Positions 35,114-44,367 of a stretch of 64,000 nt of DNA are shown piece after piece; within the stretch, counting starts at the first letter, position 1; each line of letters begins with the position of its first letter. Position numbers and translations under genes: made by a program. Source of the DNA: Desulforamulus ruminis DSM 2154 (GTDB taxonomy: Bacteria; Bacillota; Desulfotomaculia; Desulfotomaculales; Desulfotomaculaceae). The stretch covers positions 1,240,001-1,304,000 of the forward strand of contig NC_015589.1 of the NCBI RefSeq assembly GCF_000215085.1, in the 5' to 3' direction. The notes beneath the pieces are model-generated. The model did no database searches. It had not been told where the DNA came from and saw only the letters and a list, made by a program, of their open reading frames with translations.

Positions 35114-35935
35114 ATGTTAAGATCGTTGTACTCCGGGATTTCCGGGTTAAAAAACCATCAGGCTCGCATGGATGTGGTGGGTAACAACATTTCAAATGTT
35201 AATACTACAGGCTATAAATCCGGCCGGGTAAACTTCCAGGATTCCCTGAGCCAGTACTACAGCAATAACCCGGCCATTGGCCAAAACCAGATTGGTACAG
35301 GTATGAAGGTGGCCAGTATTAATAATAATTTTACGCAGGGTCCTATGCAAAACACCGGTAGAACACTGGATTTAGCCATACAAGGGGATGCCTTTTTTGG
35401 AGTAGCCAATGAAAGCGGTGCCGGAGACCCGGATTATTATACCAGGGACGGAGTCTTTTTCCTCAGCCCAAACGGTGCTAACGGATATTATATTGTCAAT
35501 TCAGACGGCAAATATCTAACCGGTGTGGATGGTGGGCCCATTACAATTACCGCATCTTCCGGATCAGTTGATATTACGACGCTGAGCATTAGTGAAACAG
35601 GAGAGATTGCGGGGAAGGATTCTGAGGGGAATGCTCTAACAGTAAGTCAACCTATTGCCTTATATAGCTTTAAGAACCCTGAAGGTTTAAAAAAAATGGG
35701 AGGCAATCTTTATCAGGCGACTGACACTTCCGGAGATAGCAATCCAGTTGATTTAACTGATGCAGACTATAAAGGAACAAACAGCATTGCCTCCGGCTAT
35801 TTGGAAATGTCTAATGTAGATTTATCTCAGGAAATGGTGGATATGATGGTGACCCAGCGTGGTTTCCAGGCCAATGCCAGAACTATCACCGTTTCGGATA
35901 CGCTGCTGGAAGAATTGGTAAACTTAAAGAGATAA
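35114..35935 (+). CDS. flgE: Flagellar hook protein FlgE
   Basis: The hook subunit. The 273-residue product is short, as in B. subtilis, with MLRSLYSGISGLKNHQ, MDVVGNNISNVNTTGYKSG at the N-terminus, TGRTLDLAIQGDAFF, and the C-terminal SNVDLSQEMVDMMVTQRGFQ. The distal rod proteins FlgF and FlgG are encoded at 45824 and 46635, so this copy is the hook gene by position after flgD. The ATG at 35114 follows AAGGAGG by 8 bases; an in-frame ATG at 35078 has a poorly spaced site. The 70 bases before it can form a GGCTGCC/GGCAGCC hairpin. Confidence 0.9.
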   Translation: MLRSLYSGISGLKNHQARMDVVGNNISNVNTTGYKSGRVNFQDSLSQYYSNNPAIGQNQIGTGMKVASINNNFTQGPMQNTGRTLDLAIQGDAFFGVANESGAGDPDYYTRDGVFFLSPNGANGYYIVNSDGKYLTGVDGGPITITASSGSVDITTLSISETGEIAGKDSEGNALTVSQPIALYSFKNPEGLKKMGGNLYQATDTSGDSNPVDLTDADYKGTNSIASGYLEMSNVDLSQEMVDMMVTQRGFQANARTITVSDTLLEELVNLKR

Positions 35936-35981
35936 CTGATAACGTAAGTATTTAAATTTTACTGTAAAGGGTGAATCGATC

Positions 35982-36473
35982 GTGCCGGTACCACCGCAGG
36001 AAACAGCTCAAAAGGTGCAGCAACCTCGAAAATTATTTACGCCCAAAATCATCATTGCCATTCTGGTTCTGCTGCTGATGATTGTCGGGGTGGGAGTAGG
36101 GGGAGTCATTTACTTCAAAAGCACCAGTTCAGATCACAGGGAAGGACCTGACCCGGAGAAACTTGTAACAGTGAATATGGGCAGCCTTTTAGTGAATCTG
36201 GCTGATCCCGGTGGTAACAGCTTTATGCGAATCACCCCGGTTCTGGAATATGAGCAAAATAAAGAGAACAAAAAACTGGGCGAAGAAATAACCAAAAATA
36301 AAGTAGTTCTTCAGGATACCATGATCCGGGTCATCCGCAAGAAGAAAATGTCGGATGTACAGCCCCCGGAAAGCATCGACAAAATAGCCCAGGAACTCAA
36401 GACGGAAATTAATAAGAATCTCCATGAAGGAACCATTTACAGAATTTACTTTGCCGAATATCTCACTCAGTAA
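35982..36473 (+). CDS. fliL: Flagellar basal-body protein FliL
   Basis: FliL is a single-pass membrane protein near the stator. The 163-residue product has a cytoplasmic N-terminus, a membrane segment (residues about 22-46, with AILVLLLMIVGVGVGGVIYF) and the conserved outer domain (LVNLADPGGNSFMRITPVLEY, TIYRIYFAEYLTQ). The start is GTG 35982 with AAAGGGTG before it. The usual FlbD between flgE and fliL is not present. Confidence 0.93.
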   Translation: MPVPPQETAQKVQQPRKLFTPKIIIAILVLLLMIVGVGVGGVIYFKSTSSDHREGPDPEKLVTVNMGSLLVNLADPGGNSFMRITPVLEYEQNKENKKLGEEITKNKVVLQDTMIRVIRKKKMSDVQPPESIDKIAQELKTEINKNLHEGTIYRIYFAEYLTQ

Positions 36474-36484
36474 AGGTGATGCAA

Positions 36485-36868
36485 ATGATGACGGAAAAAG
36501 AAATTGAAAGTTTTCTGAGTGAGCTGGAAGATGGCAGTGTTAAGAAGGAGGAGGCGGCCGTGAAAAAGGTCCGCTTCCCTCCTTTAGATTCCGCTCGTTC
36601 GGATCGGCCCATCAAAACCAGTTTGAACCACCTGGAAGATGTTCATGTGACCCTCAGCGCCGAGTTGGGAGAGAAAGAACTAAAGTTTCGTCAGGTGTTG
36701 AATCTGGATGTGGATTCGATTATCTCCCTGGATAAATCCGCCGGAGATACCATCAATATTTTTATTAATGGTAAAAAAACCGCCAAGGGAGAAATTATTG
36801 TTGTAAATGACAGTTTTGCTGTCAGGATTATTGAACTGAAACCACCAAAAAACATGGGCGTGAAATAA
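36485..36868 (+). CDS. FliN-like SpoA-domain protein
   Basis: A 127-residue protein with one C-terminal SpoA (FliN/FliM C) domain: DVHVTLSAELGEKELKFRQV, LNLDVDSIISLDKSAGD, VFVNG-type NIFINGKKTAKGEIIVVND and FAVRIIEL. The first 50 residues are charged and variable. It resembles a short FliN and lies between fliL and fliO; FliY at 50795 is the main C-ring protein. Its exact role is not known to me. AAAGGTG lies 6 bases before ATG 36485; a GTG at 36476 overlaps that site. Confidence 0.85.
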   Translation: MMTEKEIESFLSELEDGSVKKEEAAVKKVRFPPLDSARSDRPIKTSLNHLEDVHVTLSAELGEKELKFRQVLNLDVDSIISLDKSAGDTINIFINGKKTAKGEIIVVNDSFAVRIIELKPPKNMGVK

Positions 36869-37306
36869 ATGGATAAGGAAATCCTCTGGCTTTTTATCCG
36901 GGTACTGGTTCTCCTGCCTTTGATCCTGTTTCTGGCTTATATAACCATTAAATTCGGCTTGGCCCGCAACCGGGTGTTTTCCACCGGGAAAAGATATATG
37001 AGGACCGTGGAGAATTTACCCCTGGGTTCCAAAGGGGGACTGACCCTGGTGGAAATCGGGGGACGCTATTATTTATTTGCCCTGCAGGAGGGCAGGATTT
37101 CTCTGGTTAAAGAATTTGAATCGCTGCCGGAGCCGTTGTCCTTTGATACCGATGGAACTGCACCTGTTGCCGAGTTTTCAGATGTTTTGTCCCAAAAAAT
37201 GAAGCATTTCTCACAACAATTATCACAACAGTACCGATCCGGCTGGCGCCGAAAGGGAAAAAGCGGGAGTGGGTGTCCGGAAAGTGACCAGAAAAGGGAA
37301 AAATAA
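36869..37306 (+). CDS. fliO: Flagellar biosynthesis protein FliO/FliZ
   Basis: FliO helps assemble the FliP ring of the export gate. The 145-residue product has an N-terminal membrane segment (residues about 8-28, LFIRVLVLLPLILFLAYI) and a cytoplasmic domain with VENLPLGSKGGLTLVEIGGR, YYLFALQEG, then a basic tail. It is directly before fliP and overlaps it by up to 38 bases. Sequence conservation in this family is low, but place and shape agree. Confidence 0.88.
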   Translation: MDKEILWLFIRVLVLLPLILFLAYITIKFGLARNRVFSTGKRYMRTVENLPLGSKGGLTLVEIGGRYYLFALQEGRISLVKEFESLPEPLSFDTDGTAPVAEFSDVLSQKMKHFSQQLSQQYRSGWRRKGKSGSGCPESDQKREK

Positions 37307-38054
37307 TTTATTCATTGTGGTTCTAGCCATTTTTTTGGTATTCTTATCAGCGAATGCTGCACTGGCAGAGCCGTTGATTCCGATACCCAATATTAATTTA
37401 AACGTTGAGACCGCCGATCAGCCCCAGCAGGTTGTGGACAGTGTCAAGCTGCTGATCTTTTTAACTTTGCTGTCACTGCTGCCGGCTTTCCTGATGATGC
37501 TGACTTCCTTTACCCGCATTGTGGTGGTGTTGTCCTTTTTGCGCAGCGCCCTTGGCACCCAGCAAACACCGCCCAATCAGGTGCTTATCGGGCTGGCGTT
37601 GTTTTTAACCATTTTTATTATGAATCCTGTCTACCGGGACATTAACCAAAATGCGGTTCAGCCTTATTTAGCCAATCAATTGACTTATGAACAGGCCGTG
37701 GACCAGGCGGCTCAACCTCTAAGGGACTTTATGGTGAGACAAACCAGAGAGAAGGACCTGGGATTGTTCCTCAGCGTGGCCAAGATGGAAAAGCCCCAGA
37801 ATATTAATGCCGTTCCCATGTCCGTGATTGTTCCTGCCTTTATCATCAGTGAATTGAAAACGGCCTTTCAAATCGGTTTTATTTTATTTGTTCCTTTTCT
37901 GGTTATCGATATGGTGGTGGCCAGCACCCTGATGTCCATGGGGATGTTTATGCTGCCCCCGGTGATGGTTTCCCTGCCCTTTAAGCTGCTGTTGTTCGTC
38001 ATGGTGGATGGCTGGTATCTGGTAGTAAAATCCCTGGTGGAAAGTTTCCGGTAG
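37269..38054 (+). CDS. fliP: Flagellar export gate protein FliP
   Basis: FliP forms the core of the export gate. The 261-residue product has a signal peptide (residues about 8-35, ending ANAALA-EP), then membrane helices with LLSLLPAFLMMLTSFTRIVV, LRSALGTQQTPPNQV and AFIISELKTAFQIGF, all family signatures. The start may be GTG 37269 or GTG 37284; neither has an ideally spaced ribosome site. It overlaps fliO. Confidence 0.95.
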   Translation: MGVRKVTRKGKNNLFIVVLAIFLVFLSANAALAEPLIPIPNINLNVETADQPQQVVDSVKLLIFLTLLSLLPAFLMMLTSFTRIVVVLSFLRSALGTQQTPPNQVLIGLALFLTIFIMNPVYRDINQNAVQPYLANQLTYEQAVDQAAQPLRDFMVRQTREKDLGLFLSVAKMEKPQNINAVPMSVIVPAFIISELKTAFQIGFILFVPFLVIDMVVASTLMSMGMFMLPPVMVSLPFKLLLFVMVDGWYLVVKSLVESFR

Positions 38055-38067
38055 GAGGGCTTAAAGA

Positions 38068-38337
38068 GTGACGCAAACTTATGTACTTCATCTGGCCCGG
38101 GAAGCGTTAATGTTAGTGGTGATCCTTTCCCTGCCTGCCCTGGGGGTGGCCATGCTGGTGGGTCTGATTATCAGCATTCTGCAGGCAACCACCCAGATAC
38201 AGGAGCAGACCCTTACTTTTGTGCCTAAAATGGTGGCAGTATTTGTAACTCTGATTATTGCCGCTTCCTGGCTTTTAAATATCGCCGTTAATTTTACTAC
38301 CAGGCTTTATGAGCAGATCCCCAATCTGATCCGCTAG
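38068..38337 (+). CDS. fliQ: Flagellar export gate protein FliQ
   Basis: FliQ is a small gate subunit with two membrane helices. The 89-residue protein has LAREALMLVVILSLPALGV, GLIISILQATTQIQEQTL and FVPKMVAVFVTLIIAASW, as in the family. The start is GTG 38068 following AGGAGGGC. It lies between fliP and fliR in the usual order. Confidence 0.95.
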   Translation: MTQTYVLHLAREALMLVVILSLPALGVAMLVGLIISILQATTQIQEQTLTFVPKMVAVFVTLIIAASWLLNIAVNFTTRLYEQIPNLIR

Positions 38338-38346
38338 GGGTGCAGT

Positions 38347-39117
38347 TTGTTGCTGAATTTTGTACTGATCGCTACTTTTTTTCTGGTTTTTATACGGATG
38401 GTGTCCTTCATTGCCGTCTGCCCGCTCTTTTCCACAGTGGGCATTCCCCCGCTGACCAAGGCCGGGCTGGCTTTCATTCTGACGGTCCTGATTACGCCCA
38501 TGGTACAGCCGGTGGACCCGTCCTTTCCCGGAGGCTTATGGGGATTTGCCCTGGTGGTGTTCAGTGAAGTGGGAGTTGGCCTGGCCCTGGGATTGGTTTG
38601 CACCTTTGTTTTTAATGTCATTCGAATTGCCGGACAACTGTTGGATTTTCAGATTGGTTTTGCTATGTCCGCTGTTATGGATCCCATGAGCGGTTCCATG
38701 AATACCCTGGTTTCACGATTTCTCTTTTTTTTGACCCTGGTTTTATTTTTAATTGTAGACGGCCATCATGGGTTGATCCGGGCTTTGGTTAAAAGTTATG
38801 AACTGGTTCCCCTGACCACGGCGGGGATCAACGGGGAAATTTCACTACTGGTGATCCGCATTTTCGCCGACTCCTTTGCCCTGGCTCTGCAGATTGCCGC
38901 CCCGGTTATTGCAGTACTGGTCATTACCGATCTGGCCATGGGGCTGGTTGGTAAAACAGCTCCCCAAATGAATATTTTTCAATTGGGGTTTCCCTTGAAA
39001 ATCGCGGTGGGGGTTTCTTCTTTGGCCATTCTTTTACCGGCTCTGACCTCCGTCTTTAAATTGTTATTTGATACCCTGCAGCGTGACCTCCTATTACTGA
39101 TGAAAGGATTAGCCTGA
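38347..39117 (+). CDS. fliR: Flagellar export gate protein FliR
   Basis: FliR is the third gate subunit, with about six membrane helices. The 256-residue product has FFLVFIRMVSFIAVCPLFST, AGQLLDFQIGFAMSAVMDP and the C-terminal LAMGLVGKTAPQMNIFQLG. The start is TTG 38347 or TTG 38350; AGGGGTG at 38336 fits either. It shares one base (ATGA) with flhB. Confidence 0.95.
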   Translation: MLLNFVLIATFFLVFIRMVSFIAVCPLFSTVGIPPLTKAGLAFILTVLITPMVQPVDPSFPGGLWGFALVVFSEVGVGLALGLVCTFVFNVIRIAGQLLDFQIGFAMSAVMDPMSGSMNTLVSRFLFFLTLVLFLIVDGHHGLIRALVKSYELVPLTTAGINGEISLLVIRIFADSFALALQIAAPVIAVLVITDLAMGLVGKTAPQMNIFQLGFPLKIAVGVSSLAILLPALTSVFKLLFDTLQRDLLLLMKGLA

Positions 39118-40178
39118 TGCCAGAAGGTTCTCAGGAAAAAACCGAACAGGCGACGCCCAGGCGGTTGCAGGAAGCCAGGCGTAAAGGCCAGGTGCCTAAA
39201 AGCGCCGACCTGAACGGGGCGCTCCTGCTGCTGTCCGCCGCCATCCTTGCCTTACTTTCCAAAGACGCTCTAATTAACCAGACCCAGGCTTATTTTTATA
39301 CATATTTTAACGGTCTGGTGGCGATTCGGTACAACGACAATCAATTAATCAATTTGTTAATCGACTTTACCTTACATGTTTTTATGATCTTTATACCGCT
39401 CTTTATTGCTTTGATGATCATTGCCCTGGGAGCGAACCTTGCACAGGTTGGTTTTTTATTCGCACCGGAAGCCATCAAGTTTAAACCGGAGCATCTCAAT
39501 CCTATCAACGGGCTAAAAAGAATTTTTAGCGGGCGCTCCTTGTTTGAATTGGCCAAATCCATTTTTAAAATTCTAGTCATCGGGTATGTCATCTATGCAG
39601 CAGTTATGGGGGAGTTCGCCAATCTCATGGCCATCTTTCACTCTCCGCCCAAGACCCTGCTCAACCAAGTACTCGAGGTGGCCCTCAAGGTTATTTTATG
39701 GGGAGCCGCGGTTTACCTGGGCATTGCGGTTATCGACCTGTTATACCAGCGTTATGCCTTTCAAAAACAAATGCGCATGAGCAAACAGGAAGTAAAGGAA
39801 GAATACAAGCAAACCGAGGGGGATCCTCAAATTAAAGGCTGGCTGCGCAGGCGCCAGCGTCAATTGCTGATGAATCTGGTTCGTAAGGAAGTTCCCAAAG
39901 CCACCGTGGTGGTAACCAACCCCACTCACTATGCGGTGGCCCTCCTGTATGAAAAGGATATGGACGCCCCCAAGGTAGTGGCCAAGGGAACCGAGGAAGT
40001 AGCCAAACAAATTAGGAAAATAGCCCAGGAACATAACGTTCCTGTGATAGAAAAGCCTGAAGTGGCCAGGTTTTTATATGCCAACGTGGAAGTGGGACAG
40101 TCGATTCCCATGGAAATGTACCAGGCAGTGGCGGAGATTATCGCCATGGTCTACAGACTGAAGCAGCAGAAAGTTTAA
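39117..40178 (+). CDS. flhB: Export switch protein FlhB
   Basis: FlhB sets substrate class and cleaves itself at NPTH. The 353-residue protein has the EKTEQATPRRLQEARRKGQ N-terminus, four membrane helices (about residues 30-210), a charged linker with KQEVKEEYKQTEGDP and the autocleavage site VVVTNPTHYAVALLY. The remaining C-terminal domain ends in a basic tail. The ATG overlaps the end of fliR. Confidence 0.97.
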   Translation: MPEGSQEKTEQATPRRLQEARRKGQVPKSADLNGALLLLSAAILALLSKDALINQTQAYFYTYFNGLVAIRYNDNQLINLLIDFTLHVFMIFIPLFIALMIIALGANLAQVGFLFAPEAIKFKPEHLNPINGLKRIFSGRSLFELAKSIFKILVIGYVIYAAVMGEFANLMAIFHSPPKTLLNQVLEVALKVILWGAAVYLGIAVIDLLYQRYAFQKQMRMSKQEVKEEYKQTEGDPQIKGWLRRRQRQLLMNLVRKEVPKATVVVTNPTHYAVALLYEKDMDAPKVVAKGTEEVAKQIRKIAQEHNVPVIEKPEVARFLYANVEVGQSIPMEMYQAVAEIIAMVYRLKQQKV

Positions 40179-40208
40179 TTAAAGATAAATCCGGAGGTTA
40201 ATACGTAC

Positions 40209-42281
40209 GTGGCAGCACAGACGACAGTGGCAGGAAACCTAAAAAAATATAGTGATTTGCTGGTGGCAGGCCTTGTCATCGGGATTGTCCTGCTGATTAT
40301 CATTCCTCTGCCCCCGGGGGCGCTGGATTTTTTCTTAACTCTCAGTATGGGCCTGGGCTTGGTTATCCTGCTGATCACCATGTTTACCACCGAACCCCTG
40401 CAGTTTTCCATTTTCCCATCGCTCTTACTTGTAACCACGCTGTTCAGACTTGCCCTCAACATTTCCTCCACTCGCTTAATTCTCGGGGAGGGAGCTGCCG
40501 GTAAGGTCATTGAAGCCTTCGGTCAGTTTGTTGTAGGCGGCAGCTATGTGGTAGGGGCGGTGGTTTTCATTATTATCACCGTCGTTCAGTTTGTGGTCAT
40601 TACCAACGGCTCCGGCCGTGTGGCCGAAGTGGCGGCCCGCTTTACCCTGGACGCCATGCCCGGTAAGCAGATGAGTATTGACGCGGACTTAAATTCCGGC
40701 TTGATTACCGAAGACGAAGCCAGATATAAGCGGCAGCGGCTGCAAAAGGAAGCGGATTTTTTTGGCGCCATGGACGGTGCCAGCAAGTTTGTGCGCGGAG
40801 ATGCCATTGCCGGTATTGTTATTATTTTAATTAATATTCTAGGGGGTTTTGTGATCGGCGTCCTCCAGATGGACATGACTATGGCCGAAGCCCTGCAGCG
40901 GTTTACCATTTTAACCATTGGGGACGGGCTGGTGGCCCAGATCCCCGCCCTGCTGATTTCCACCGCCACCGGTATTCTGGTAACCAGGGCCACCTCCGAT
41001 GGGACCTTTGGCAGTGATGTATCCAAACAATTCTTAAATTTTCCCAAAGTGCTGCTGCTGGCGGGGATTATCTTGTTTGTTATTGGTTTAATTCCGGCCA
41101 TGCCCAACCTGTTATTCCTCTCTATGGCCGCGGCTCTGTTATATTCCGCCTGGCTGCTCGAAAGAGAAAAGAAAAGGAAGGATTATCTGGAGCAGCAGGC
41201 TGCGGTCCTGCAATCCCAGCAGCATCAAAAACGGGAACCGGAAAACGTATTTAACTATTTCCAGGTGGATCCTTTGGAAATTGAGATTGGCTATAATTTA
41301 ATTTCCCTTACCGATGAATCCCAGGGTGGCGACCTGCTTCAGCGGCTGGCTGCCGTCCGCCGCCAGTGCGCTTCGGAAATGGGTATTCTGGTACGGCCCA
41401 TCCGGATCCGGGACAATATGCAACTGCAATATAACAGTTATGTGATTAAAATTAGAGGGGTTCAGGTGGCCGGCGGCGAATTGATGCCGGGGCATCATTT
41501 GGCCATGGATCCCATGGAACAAGACTTAAAGTTTAACGGCATTCCCACCACCGAACCTACCTTTAATTTGCCGGCCTGGTGGGTGGCCGGCGAAGACCGG
41601 GAGTTTGTTGAATTAAACGGCTTTACGGTGGTGGATTGCTCTACGGTTTTGGTAACCCACTTAACGGAAATCCTTAAACAGCACGCTCACGAATTAATGG
41701 GACGCCAGGAAGTCAAAGAACTGATTGACGTAGTTAAAGAGAAGAACTCCGCCGTGGTGGAGGAACTAATACCGGACATTCTCTCCCTGGGTGAGATTCA
41801 AAAAGTACTGCAAACCTTGCTGAAGGAAAAGGTTCCCATCCGCGATATGGTGACGATCCTGGAGGCTCTGGCGGATGGAGCAAGAATCAACAAGGACCTG
41901 GACTATTTAACGGAATGTGCCCGTCAAAACCTCTCCAGGACCATTTGCATGAGATATTCCGACGAAAACGGCAAGCTGTCCGTAATTACTTTGCACCCAA
42001 AACTGGAGCAGACCCTGCAGGATGCCATCCAGCAGACTCAGTTCGGAGCTTATCCCGTGCTGGAGCCTCAAACGGTGCGCAAGCTGTTGGATAGGTTAAA
42101 CGCGGTGGTGGAGGATGTGACCATGCGGGGAGCCAATCCGGTCATCCTTTGTTCACCCCGGGTACGATTGCCTTTAAGAAGATTAATTGAAAGGTATCTG
42201 CCTAATTTAGCGGTACTATCCTTAAATGAAGTACCGGCTAATCTTGAAGTAGAAGCTGTTGGGACGGTGAGCCTGGATTGA
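40209..42281 (+). CDS. flhA: Flagellar export gate protein FlhA
   Basis: FlhA is the large export-gate protein that receives chaperone-substrate complexes. The 690-residue product has eight membrane helices in its first 330 residues, with the FHIPEP family motifs RLALNISSTRLIL, RFTLDAMPGKQMSIDADLN and EADFFGAMDGASKFVRGDA, and a cytoplasmic domain to the end. GTG 40209 follows GGAGG (40193) with a spacing of about 11 bases. It overlaps flhF by four bases. Confidence 0.97.
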   Translation: MAAQTTVAGNLKKYSDLLVAGLVIGIVLLIIIPLPPGALDFFLTLSMGLGLVILLITMFTTEPLQFSIFPSLLLVTTLFRLALNISSTRLILGEGAAGKVIEAFGQFVVGGSYVVGAVVFIIITVVQFVVITNGSGRVAEVAARFTLDAMPGKQMSIDADLNSGLITEDEARYKRQRLQKEADFFGAMDGASKFVRGDAIAGIVIILINILGGFVIGVLQMDMTMAEALQRFTILTIGDGLVAQIPALLISTATGILVTRATSDGTFGSDVSKQFLNFPKVLLLAGIILFVIGLIPAMPNLLFLSMAAALLYSAWLLEREKKRKDYLEQQAAVLQSQQHQKREPENVFNYFQVDPLEIEIGYNLISLTDESQGGDLLQRLAAVRRQCASEMGILVRPIRIRDNMQLQYNSYVIKIRGVQVAGGELMPGHHLAMDPMEQDLKFNGIPTTEPTFNLPAWWVAGEDREFVELNGFTVVDCSTVLVTHLTEILKQHAHELMGRQEVKELIDVVKEKNSAVVEELIPDILSLGEIQKVLQTLLKEKVPIRDMVTILEALADGARINKDLDYLTECARQNLSRTICMRYSDENGKLSVITLHPKLEQTLQDAIQQTQFGAYPVLEPQTVRKLLDRLNAVVEDVTMRGANPVILCSPRVRLPLRRLIERYLPNLAVLSLNEVPANLEVEAVGTVSLD

Positions 42282-43519
42282 AAATAAAAAAATACACCGT
42301 TGAGGATATGCAGCAAGCCATTTACCTGATTAAACAGGAGCTTGGGCCGGAGGCTGTAATTGTCAGCAGCCACAGGGTAAAGGGGCCGGGCTGGATGGGT
42401 TGGTTTAAAAAAATGGTGGAGGTTACGGCTGTTTTAGACGATGTGCCGCTACCAACGTCCAGAACCCTGCCTCAGCCCAGAATTCCGGAGCCGGTGCAGA
42501 TTGAGGCTCCTAAAAGTGCCCCCGTGGCCTACCCGGAGAAATACGCCCTGGTTCGCAGCCAGCCGGCCAATGGCAATCATCCCGCAGGAGGTTTTACCAA
42601 AACCCTGCGGCAGGAGACCCGTTTTCAGCCGCTGCTGGATGAATCTTTGCTAAAGATTACCGAGGAAGATTTAAAATCTCAGCAGGTCCTCCTTAGGGAG
42701 AAAGAAACCTCCCTTGCGGCAGTGGACAAAGATAATGGCTGGATGGAAAAGCTGCTGGAAATGGATATTCAGGAGGGCTTAGCGGGGGAAATGCTGCAGA
42801 CTGCCCTGCAGCGGGTTCCGGGAGATGCGCCCGATGATTACGTCCGGCTGGCTCTGGCCAACAGGACTGCGGAAATGCTGGATGCAGCCTACAGCCAAAC
42901 AGAGGACGCCCGGGTTATGGTTTTTATCGGCCAGCCGGGTGTAGGCAAAACCACCACCATAACCAAGCTGGCCACCCGCTTACAGTTGTTGCAGAACAAG
43001 AAAATTGCCTTAATTACCATTTACAATTATCGCTACGGCGCCGCCGACTCGCTGAAGGTATTTGCCGAAACCAGCGAGCTGCCGGTGGAAGTGGTCATGA
43101 CTCCGGCGGAACTGCGGCAGGCCCTGGAAAAGCACGGCGATAAAGATTATATATTGATTGACACGGTGGGACGAATATCCAAAAACACCGGACAAATATT
43201 GGAATTAAAGGGATTCCTGGAAATGGTTCCTGGAGACCCGGATGTATTTCTAGTGCTGTCGGCCAGTACCAAGGACAGGGATTTGTTCCGGACAATTAAT
43301 GAATTTAAAATTACCAATTTCAATAAATTTATTTTTACCAAATTGGATGAGACAGAAACACTGGGTTCCCTGCTGAATGTTGTCAGCCGCACCGGATTGC
43401 CCATCATGTATTACGCCAATGGTCAAAACATACCGGATGATCTTTTCCGGGTTTACCCGAAGAAGTTAGCAAACTTGCTGTTCTGGAGTGCACAGGATGA
43501 TGAGGGGTCAAGAACTTAA
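42278..43519 (+). CDS. flhF: SRP-type GTPase FlhF
   Basis: FlhF is an SRP-like GTPase that sets flagellar number and place. The 413-residue protein has the N-terminal B domain (KKYTVEDMQQAIYLIKQELG, AVIVSSHRVKG), a middle NG region, and the GTPase motifs GQPGVGKTTTITKLATRLQ, IDTVGRISKNTGQ and KFIFTKLDET. The TTG start overlaps the flhA stop by four bases. It partners with FlhG, encoded next. Confidence 0.96.
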   Translation: MKIKKYTVEDMQQAIYLIKQELGPEAVIVSSHRVKGPGWMGWFKKMVEVTAVLDDVPLPTSRTLPQPRIPEPVQIEAPKSAPVAYPEKYALVRSQPANGNHPAGGFTKTLRQETRFQPLLDESLLKITEEDLKSQQVLLREKETSLAAVDKDNGWMEKLLEMDIQEGLAGEMLQTALQRVPGDAPDDYVRLALANRTAEMLDAAYSQTEDARVMVFIGQPGVGKTTTITKLATRLQLLQNKKIALITIYNYRYGAADSLKVFAETSELPVEVVMTPAELRQALEKHGDKDYILIDTVGRISKNTGQILELKGFLEMVPGDPDVFLVLSASTKDRDLFRTINEFKITNFNKFIFTKLDETETLGSLLNVVSRTGLPIMYYANGQNIPDDLFRVYPKKLANLLFWSAQDDEGSRT

Positions 43520-44363
43520 CTTAAACGAAGCAGCTTGGAGAGACCGAAACTCCGGAGCCAGAGTCATTGCTGTGGCCAGCGGCAAGGGCGGTGTAGGGAA
43601 AACCAATCTGACCGTTAATCTGGCGGTGGAGTTAAGCCGTCGCGGCTACCGGGTGGCTGTATTTGACGCCGATCTGGGAATGGCCAATGTGGAAGTGCTG
43701 CTGGGCATTGTGCCTCAATATACCTTGTATGATTACCTTTACCAGGGCAAAAGAATGGATGAAATTCTAGCCTTTTCTCCCTTGAGCGTTCAGGTGATCT
43801 CGGGAGGGTCCGGCTTTGTGGAACTGGCCAATTTGGAACCGGAATTATCCGGCAGGTTGGGTCAGGGGCTGCAGGAACTGGACCGGATGTTTGATTTTAT
43901 CCTGGTAGACAATGGGGCCGGCATATCCAAGACGGTTCTTGGTTTTTTGGCCGCTGCGGATGAAGTCATCATGGTGATTACGCCGGAACCAACCTCCTTG
44001 ACCGATGGTTATGGGCTGATTAAAGTTCTTTCTAAATATCATGTGCATAACCGGATTATGGTTGTTATTAACCGAGCTTTGGATCAAAGGGAAGCCCAGA
44101 GCACCTTTCAGAGGCTGGAATATACGGCGGATAAGTTTTTGCAGGTTCAGTTGGTTAACCTGGGAACCATTCTGGAAGACAAATCCGTTGTGCAGGCTGT
44201 TAAAAGCCAAAAACCCTTTATTGTTGGCGCCTCCTCTTCAAGCGCAGCGCAAAGCTTAGCCGGAATTGCCGATTGTCTGGTTTCCGGTAAAAAAGGAGAG
44301 GAACCCCAGGGAGCCCAGGGCTTTTTTGGAAAATTAATCCGTTTATTTGGCAGGAGGAGCTGA
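43497..44363 (+). CDS. flhG: MinD-like ATPase FlhG (YlxH)
   Basis: FlhG regulates flagellar number by acting on FlhF. The 288-residue product has the deviant Walker A VASGKGGVGKTNLTVNLA, the conserved FDADLGMANVEVLLG, and the switch segment FILVDNGAGISKTVLGFL, where DNGAG replaces the DTGAG common in the family. The N-terminal peptide MMRGQELNLNEAA is of the kind that activates FlhF. ATG 43497 with GGAGTG 8 bases upstream is chosen; a GTG at 43488 overlaps that site. It overlaps flhF by 23 bases. Confidence 0.94.
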   Translation: MMRGQELNLNEAAWRDRNSGARVIAVASGKGGVGKTNLTVNLAVELSRRGYRVAVFDADLGMANVEVLLGIVPQYTLYDYLYQGKRMDEILAFSPLSVQVISGGSGFVELANLEPELSGRLGQGLQELDRMFDFILVDNGAGISKTVLGFLAAADEVIMVITPEPTSLTDGYGLIKVLSKYHVHNRIMVVINRALDQREAQSTFQRLEYTADKFLQVQLVNLGTILEDKSVVQAVKSQKPFIVGASSSSAAQSLAGIADCLVSGKKGEEPQGAQGFFGKLIRLFGRRS

Positions 44364-44367
44364 GGTC

